DNA of 64,000 bases from Rhizobium sp. Q54 (lineage in GTDB: Bacteria > Pseudomonadota > Alphaproteobacteria > Rhizobiales > Xanthobacteraceae): NCBI GenBank assembly GCA_945861265.1, contig CAMAUC010000001.1, forward strand, positions 124,001-188,000. Reading direction: 5' to 3'. The notes under the pieces were generated by a model. The model was not told the origin of the DNA, searched no databases, and saw nothing but the letters and a program-made list of their open reading frames with translations. A program made the position numbers and the translations under genes. Positions 60,199 to 64,000 of the stretch are shown here, piece by piece; position 1 is the stretch's first letter; each line of letters begins with the position of its first letter.

Positions 60199-60704
60199 AC
60201 GCGATGCCGACCACCGCCGCCGATCCGACGCCGCGTGAGCGCGCCTGGGCCGCGGCGGCGAGCGTCTGCGATCCTGAAATTCCGGTGCTTGGTATCGCCG
60301 ATCTCGGCGTGCTGCGCGACATCAGGATCGAGAACGGCGTCGTCGAGGCGATCATCACGCCGACCTATTCGGGCTGCCCGGCAATGAACATGATTGCACT
60401 TGAAATCGAAGTCGCGCTCGAGAATGCCGGCTTCGCCAGGCCGAAGGTCACCACCGTGCTGTCGCCGGCCTGGACCACCGACTGGATGACCGAAGCCGGC
60501 AAGGCCAAATTGCGCGAATACGGCATCGCGCCACCGGCGGCGAAGGCCGGACGCCGCGCTTTGTTCGGCGAGGACAAGGTCACCTGCCCGCATTGCGGCT
60601 CGGACGACACGACGCGCATCTCCGAATTCGGTTCGACCGCATGCAAGGCGCTGTGGCGCTGCAAGGCCTGCGCCGAGCCGTTCGATTATTTCAAATGCAT
60701 CTGA
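60195..60704 (+). CDS. paaD: Phenylacetate epoxidase assembly protein PaaD (MIP18/SufT-like)
   Basis: 169 residues from GTG 60195 (alternative ATG 60204). The N-terminal MIP18 domain shows SVCDPEIPVLGIADLGVLRD and PTYSGCPAMNMI. The C-terminal Cys-rich part has VTCPHCGSDDT and LWRCKACAEPFDYFKC. PaaD is thought to help iron-sulfur loading of the complex. Translationally coupled to paaC. Confidence 0.93.
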   Translation: MNAMPTTAADPTPRERAWAAAASVCDPEIPVLGIADLGVLRDIRIENGVVEAIITPTYSGCPAMNMIALEIEVALENAGFARPKVTTVLSPAWTTDWMTEAGKAKLREYGIAPPAAKAGRRALFGEDKVTCPHCGSDDTTRISEFGSTACKALWRCKACAEPFDYFKCI

Positions 60705-60711
60705 GGACGCC

Positions 60712-61782
60712 ATGGCTGTCGAATTCCACCGCTTGAAGATTGCCGATGTGCGGCGCGAGACGCCGGACGCGGTGTCGATCGCTTTCGCGGTGCCGCGCGA
60801 ATTGGCCGAGGCCTATCGCTTCACGCCGGGCCAGCACGTCACCATGCGCACGAAAATCGATGGCGCCGAAGTGCGGCGTTCCTATTCGATCTGCGTGTCT
60901 CCGGACGACGGCGAACTGCGCGTCGCGGTGAAGAAGGTCGATGGCGGCGCATTCTCGACGCTCGCCAACAGTTCGATCACGATTGGCGACGAGATCGACG
61001 TGATGACGCCGCAGGGCCGCTTCGGCGTCGCAATCGATCCGGACGCCGCGCGCACCTATGTCGCGATCGCCGCAGGCTCCGGAATCACGCCCTTGATGTC
61101 GATGCTGCGCACCATCCTGACGCACGAGAAAAAGAGCCGCGTCGTCCTGATCTACGGCAACCGCACCACCCAGAGCATCATCTTTCGCGAGGCGCTCGAG
61201 GATCTCAAGGACCGGTTCTTGTCCCGATTAACGATCCATCACGTCCTGTCGCGCGAACCGCAGGAAATCGCCCTGCTCGACGGCCGCATCGATGCCGACA
61301 AGATAGCGACACTGCTGCGCACGCTGCCGCAGGATTCCATCGACCACGCCTTCCTGTGCGGGCCCGGCGGGCTGATCGAAAGCGGCAAGGCGGCGCTTGC
61401 GCAAGTTGGCGTGCCGCCCGGACGCGTTCATGTTGAATACTTCTCGACCGACGGCATGCCGATCGAGACGCGCGCGGCCGTCCAGATGGCCGCGGATGGG
61501 CGCGAATCGACCGCCGAAATCATGCTCAACGGCGCCCGGCACACGATTGCGGTCCGTTCCGGCGAGACCATCGTCGATGCGGGTCTGCGCGCCGGGTTGG
61601 AAATGCCCTACTCCTGCCGCGGCGGAATGTGCTGTACCTGTCGGGCAAAAGTTACCGATGGCACGGTCAAGATGGACACCAATTATTCGCTGGAGCCGTG
61701 GGAGCTTGAGGCCGGCTACGTGCTGACCTGCCAGGCGCATCCGCTCACGCCCAAGGTCACGCTCGACTACGATCAGGTGTAG
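60712..61782 (+). CDS. paaE: 1,2-phenylacetyl-CoA epoxidase, reductase subunit PaaE
   Basis: 356 residues. The ferredoxin-NADP reductase module has RRSYSICVSPDDGELRVAVK (FAD), GSGITPLMSMLRTIL (NADPH) and DHAFLCGPGGLIES. The C-terminal plant-type [2Fe-2S] domain carries MPYSCRGGMCCTCRAKVTDG and the late VLTCQAHPL cysteine. It passes electrons from NADPH to PaaA. It starts eight bases after paaD. Confidence 0.95.
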   Translation: MAVEFHRLKIADVRRETPDAVSIAFAVPRELAEAYRFTPGQHVTMRTKIDGAEVRRSYSICVSPDDGELRVAVKKVDGGAFSTLANSSITIGDEIDVMTPQGRFGVAIDPDAARTYVAIAAGSGITPLMSMLRTILTHEKKSRVVLIYGNRTTQSIIFREALEDLKDRFLSRLTIHHVLSREPQEIALLDGRIDADKIATLLRTLPQDSIDHAFLCGPGGLIESGKAALAQVGVPPGRVHVEYFSTDGMPIETRAAVQMAADGRESTAEIMLNGARHTIAVRSGETIVDAGLRAGLEMPYSCRGGMCCTCRAKVTDGTVKMDTNYSLEPWELEAGYVLTCQAHPLTPKVTLDYDQV

Positions 61783-61787
61783 CGCGC

Positions 61788-62417
61788 TTATCCACGCGCC
61801 GCGCGCTTCGGCGATGCCTGCGCCGGCGTCAAAGCGGCGGCGCCCTCAACCAGCAAGGTCGTGACCAGATCGGCGTAATCCTCGCGCGTCAGCGGCTTGC
61901 CGTCGCGAAACCACATGAACTGCCAATTGATCATGCCGAACAGCGACATCGTCACCGGCTTGAGCAGCACCTTGTCGGCGCCGATGGCAGGATTGACGGC
62001 GGAGATCGCATCGGCGAACTCGCGCACCAGTTCGCGTTCCATCTCGGTGAGAATATTTTTTCGCTTGGCCGGCAGCTTGCCGAGTTCGTTGAGCTGAATT
62101 TTATGCTCGTCGTCGGCGTCGCGATAGACCTCGAGCAGCGCGCCGACCAGAGCGCGTAACCGCTGGCGCGGCGGCAAGGTGCGGCTGACCGCGGCGACCG
62201 CGTCGAGCAATTCCTGCAAATGAGCTTGCAGAATATCGAACAGCAGCTCCGCCTTGTTGACGTAATAATGATACAGCAGCGCCTTGGAGACACGGCAAGC
62301 CTTGGCGACCTGCGCCATCGAGGCGCGGTCATAGCCATGCTTGGCGAAGACGGCAGCGGATCGATCGAGGATCGCCTGCCGTTTGCCATCGTAGTCGGCA
62401 GCCCGTGGGCGCGCCAT
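61788..62417 (-). CDS. TetR-family regulator (PaaR-like)
   Basis: 209 residues. HTH: RQAILDRSAAVFAKHGYDRA, then MAQVAKACRVSKALLYHYYV. The C-terminal region with LRALVGALLEVYRDADDEHK resembles TetR proteins encoded beside paaK and paa genes, which respond to phenylacetyl-CoA in betaproteobacteria (PaaR). It lies tail to tail with paaE (five-base gap) and upstream of paaK on the minus strand. Confidence 0.88.
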   Translation of the reverse strand: MARPRAADYDGKRQAILDRSAAVFAKHGYDRASMAQVAKACRVSKALLYHYYVNKAELLFDILQAHLQELLDAVAAVSRTLPPRQRLRALVGALLEVYRDADDEHKIQLNELGKLPAKRKNILTEMERELVREFADAISAVNPAIGADKVLLKPVTMSLFGMINWQFMWFRDGKPLTREDYADLVTTLLVEGAAALTPAQASPKRAARG

Positions 62418-62434
62418 TAGCGTCCCTCTCCTTT

Positions 62435-62483
62435 GCGCATGATCTTGACCGAAAACCGGTACCTACTTTTCGGGATCATGCGC
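62435..62483. repeat. Palindromic intergenic repeat, copy 2
   Basis: GCGCATGATC (62435-62444) pairs with GATCATGCGC (62474-62483), inner arms CCGAAAACCGG and CTTTTCGGG. Same family as 21826-21874. As there, its right end touches the TAG stop codon of the minus-strand gene, here paaK. It lies between the TetR and paaK genes. Confidence 0.8.
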
Positions 62484-63793
62484 TACTCCTTCGGCCGCTT
62501 GTCGACGATGCGGCGGGCCTTGCCGCCCGACCGCTCGATACCGCCCGGATCGGCGACAACAATATCGACGCCGATGCCGACGACATTGCGGATGTGCGCC
62601 GCGAGCAGCGCCGCCTGCGCGGCACGCGAAGCCTCATCGGTATGGTCGGCGCGCGCTTCGACATGCAGGCGCACGACGTCGAGCCGCTGCTCGCGGTCAA
62701 GCTCGATCAGGAAATGCGGGCTCAAGCCGTCGCAGCGCAGCAGTTGCTCCTCGATCTGCGTTGGAAAAACATTGACCCCGCGCACGATCATCATGTCGTC
62801 GGAACGGCCTGTCACCTTCTCCATCCGCCGCATGCTGCGCGCGGTGCCAGGCAGCAGCCGCGTCAGGTCGCGGGTGCGATAGCGGATCACCGGCATCGCT
62901 TCCTTGCTTAGCGAGGTGAAAACCAGTTCGCCGCGCTCGCCGTCAGGCAGCACCTTGCCGGTCTCGGGATCGATCACCTCCGGATAGAAATGATCTTCCC
63001 ATATGTGCAGCCCGTCCTTGGTCTCGACGCATTCATTGGCAACGCCCGGCCCCATCACTTCCGATAGGCCGTAAATATCGACCGCGTCCATGTCGAATGC
63101 CTTCTCGATTTCCGATCGCATCGAATTGGTCCACGGCTCGGCGCCGAAGATGCCGATCTTGAGTGAGCAATTGCGTGGATCGATCTGCTTGGCGCGAAAC
63201 TCATCGAGGATCGCCAGCATGTATGACGGTGTGACCATGATGATGTCGGGCGCAAAATCGGTGATGAGAGAAACCTGACGCTCGGTCATGCCTCCCGACA
63301 CCGGGATGACCGTGCAGCCGAGCCGTTCCGCGCCGTAATGCGCGCCCAAACCGCCAGTAAACAGGCCGTAGCCGTAGGAAATATGCACCTTCATGCCCGG
63401 GCGGCCGCCGGAGGCGCGGATCGAGCGCGCCATCATGTCGGCCCAGATGTCGATGTCCTTTTGCGTATAACCGACCACGGTCGGCTTGCCGGTCGTCCCG
63501 GACGACGCATGAATGCGCGCAACTTTCTCCTGCGGCACCGCGAACATACCGAACGGATAATTATCGCGCAGGTCCTGCTTGGTGGTGAACGGGAAGCGGG
63601 CGAGATCGCTCAATGTCCTGAAGTCGTCCGGATGCACACCGGCCGCGTCGAACTTGCTGCGATAGGCGGCAACGTTGTCATAGGCGTGCTTGAGTGACCA
63701 TTTCAGACGCTGCGTCTGCAAGGCGGCGATCTCGTCGCGCGATGCCGTCTCGATAGGCTCGAGGCCGTAAGGCCGGTAGGACTTGTCGAGCAT
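62483..63793 (-). CDS. paaK: Phenylacetate-CoA ligase
   Basis: 436 residues. The P-loop reads RIHASSGTTGKPTVVGYT near residue 92, followed by VHISYGYGLFTGGLGAHYGA, and the later DIYGLSEVMGPGVANEC, EDHFYPEVIDPETGKVLPDG and RYRTRDLTRLLPG. It activates phenylacetate to phenylacetyl-CoA with ATP, providing the substrate for PaaABCE. The gene following the stop is a TetR regulator; upstream (17 bases) lies the paaI-like thioesterase gene. Confidence 0.95.
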   Translation of the reverse strand: MLDKSYRPYGLEPIETASRDEIAALQTQRLKWSLKHAYDNVAAYRSKFDAAGVHPDDFRTLSDLARFPFTTKQDLRDNYPFGMFAVPQEKVARIHASSGTTGKPTVVGYTQKDIDIWADMMARSIRASGGRPGMKVHISYGYGLFTGGLGAHYGAERLGCTVIPVSGGMTERQVSLITDFAPDIIMVTPSYMLAILDEFRAKQIDPRNCSLKIGIFGAEPWTNSMRSEIEKAFDMDAVDIYGLSEVMGPGVANECVETKDGLHIWEDHFYPEVIDPETGKVLPDGERGELVFTSLSKEAMPVIRYRTRDLTRLLPGTARSMRRMEKVTGRSDDMMIVRGVNVFPTQIEEQLLRCDGLSPHFLIELDREQRLDVVRLHVEARADHTDEASRAAQAALLAAHIRNVVGIGVDIVVADPGGIERSGGKARRIVDKRPKE

Positions 63794-63810
63794 TATTACC
63801 TCCTCCCCAC

Positions 63811-64000
63811 TCAGCCGGCCGCAAGGCCCGGCACGAGTTCGCCTTCGATAGTGCGCGAATGACCGCGGAATTCGGCGATCACAATGCCGTCCTGCCGCGT
63901 GACCGTGATGTCGTAGATGCCGGAACGGCCGGCGCGGTGGCGCTCGGCGGCGCGCGCGGTCAGCCGGTCGCCCAGTTTGCCGGCGACCAGAAAAGTGATC
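63811..64000 (-). CDS. paaI: Hydroxyphenylacetyl-CoA thioesterase (PaaI-like), 5' part outside the window
   Basis: About 62 C-terminal residues are visible, ending at TGA 63811-63813: LVAGKLGDRLTARAAERHRA, then GIYDITVTRQDGIVIAEFRG and a short tail. This matches the end of the hotdog-fold PaaI thioesterases, which rescue CoA from dead-end intermediates of phenylacetate breakdown. It is upstream of paaK on the same strand. The catalytic loop lies beyond the window. Confidence 0.85.
   Translation of the reverse strand, partial: ITFLVAGKLGDRLTARAAERHRAGRSGIYDITVTRQDGIVIAEFRGHSRTIEGELVPGLAAG

Noticed and set aside
1-64000. CRISPR arrays, tRNA or rRNA genes, transposases and integrases
   Set aside because: No regularly spaced repeats, cloverleaf-like sequence or recombinase motifs were recognised on reading; the dusA-type repeats are too few and far apart for a CRISPR.

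Overview
The window looks like an alphaproteobacterial chromosome, most likely Hyphomicrobiales close to Bradyrhizobiaceae/Xanthobacteraceae. This is inferred from high-GC codon use, many ABC-type uptake systems, a paa operon, a NarK1-NarK2 fusion, and a roughly 50-bp palindromic repeat (gcgcatgatc...gatcatgcgc) of a kind I recall from such genomes. No rRNA, tRNA, CRISPR array, integrase or transposase was recognised.

Layout. 1-3160: end of a thiolase-like gene, a Tat-exported peptide/opine-type solute-binding protein and an enoyl-CoA hydratase. 3351-18590 (between repeats A and B): a mosaic with several broken genes. It holds a GcvH-like/DsrE pair, remnants of a formate dehydrogenase operon (fdhD tail, fdsD, truncated HTH regulator), a NitT/TauT-type ABC transporter with RidA and MarR, fragments of HlyD and GMC genes, a ketopantoate-reductase-like gene, a ribose-type ABC operon with a LacI regulator, and an FMN-dependent 2-hydroxy-acid dehydrogenase. 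18945-33166 (between B and C): one respiratory nitrate module, narK-narG-narH-narJ-narI, a parvulin, a small unknown protein, NnrS, DUF2478 and beta-carbonic anhydrase, all on the minus strand. A divergent Crp/Fnr regulator sits beside it and both promoters carry FNR-type boxes. 33894-42622 (between C and D): a MetE C-domain-like protein, a TetR regulator, an acyl-CoA ligase and a complete Liv-type ABC transporter, with shared operator half-sites.

After repeat D, 42800-50865 holds an unusual set: a sulfatase-fold membrane enzyme, a creatininase-like hydrolase, GTP cyclohydrolase II, a stand-alone RibD reductase domain, a methyltransferase, a GT4 glycosyltransferase, a 6-pyruvoyl-tetrahydropterin-synthase relative and a dehydrogenase. 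This looks like an undescribed pteridine- or flavin-precursor-derived pathway. 50949-56264 carries an OpgH-like glucosyltransferase, an FkbM methyltransferase and two polytopic membrane proteins. 56269-64000 holds a cytochrome c and the phenylacetate system (paaX, paaABCDE, a TetR regulator, paaK, start of the paaI-type thioesterase gene).

Main discovery candidate: four direct repeats (A-D) in the same orientation. Read on the minus strand, each starts with an ATG and encodes the N-terminus of tRNA-dihydrouridine synthase A (RQFS[I/V]APMM[D/E]), then leaves dusA. The 5' end of dusA is a known integration site for dusA-specific integrases. These repeats sit at the boundaries of functional gene modules, so the region may be a tandem array of decayed or integrase-less integrative elements stacked at dusA.
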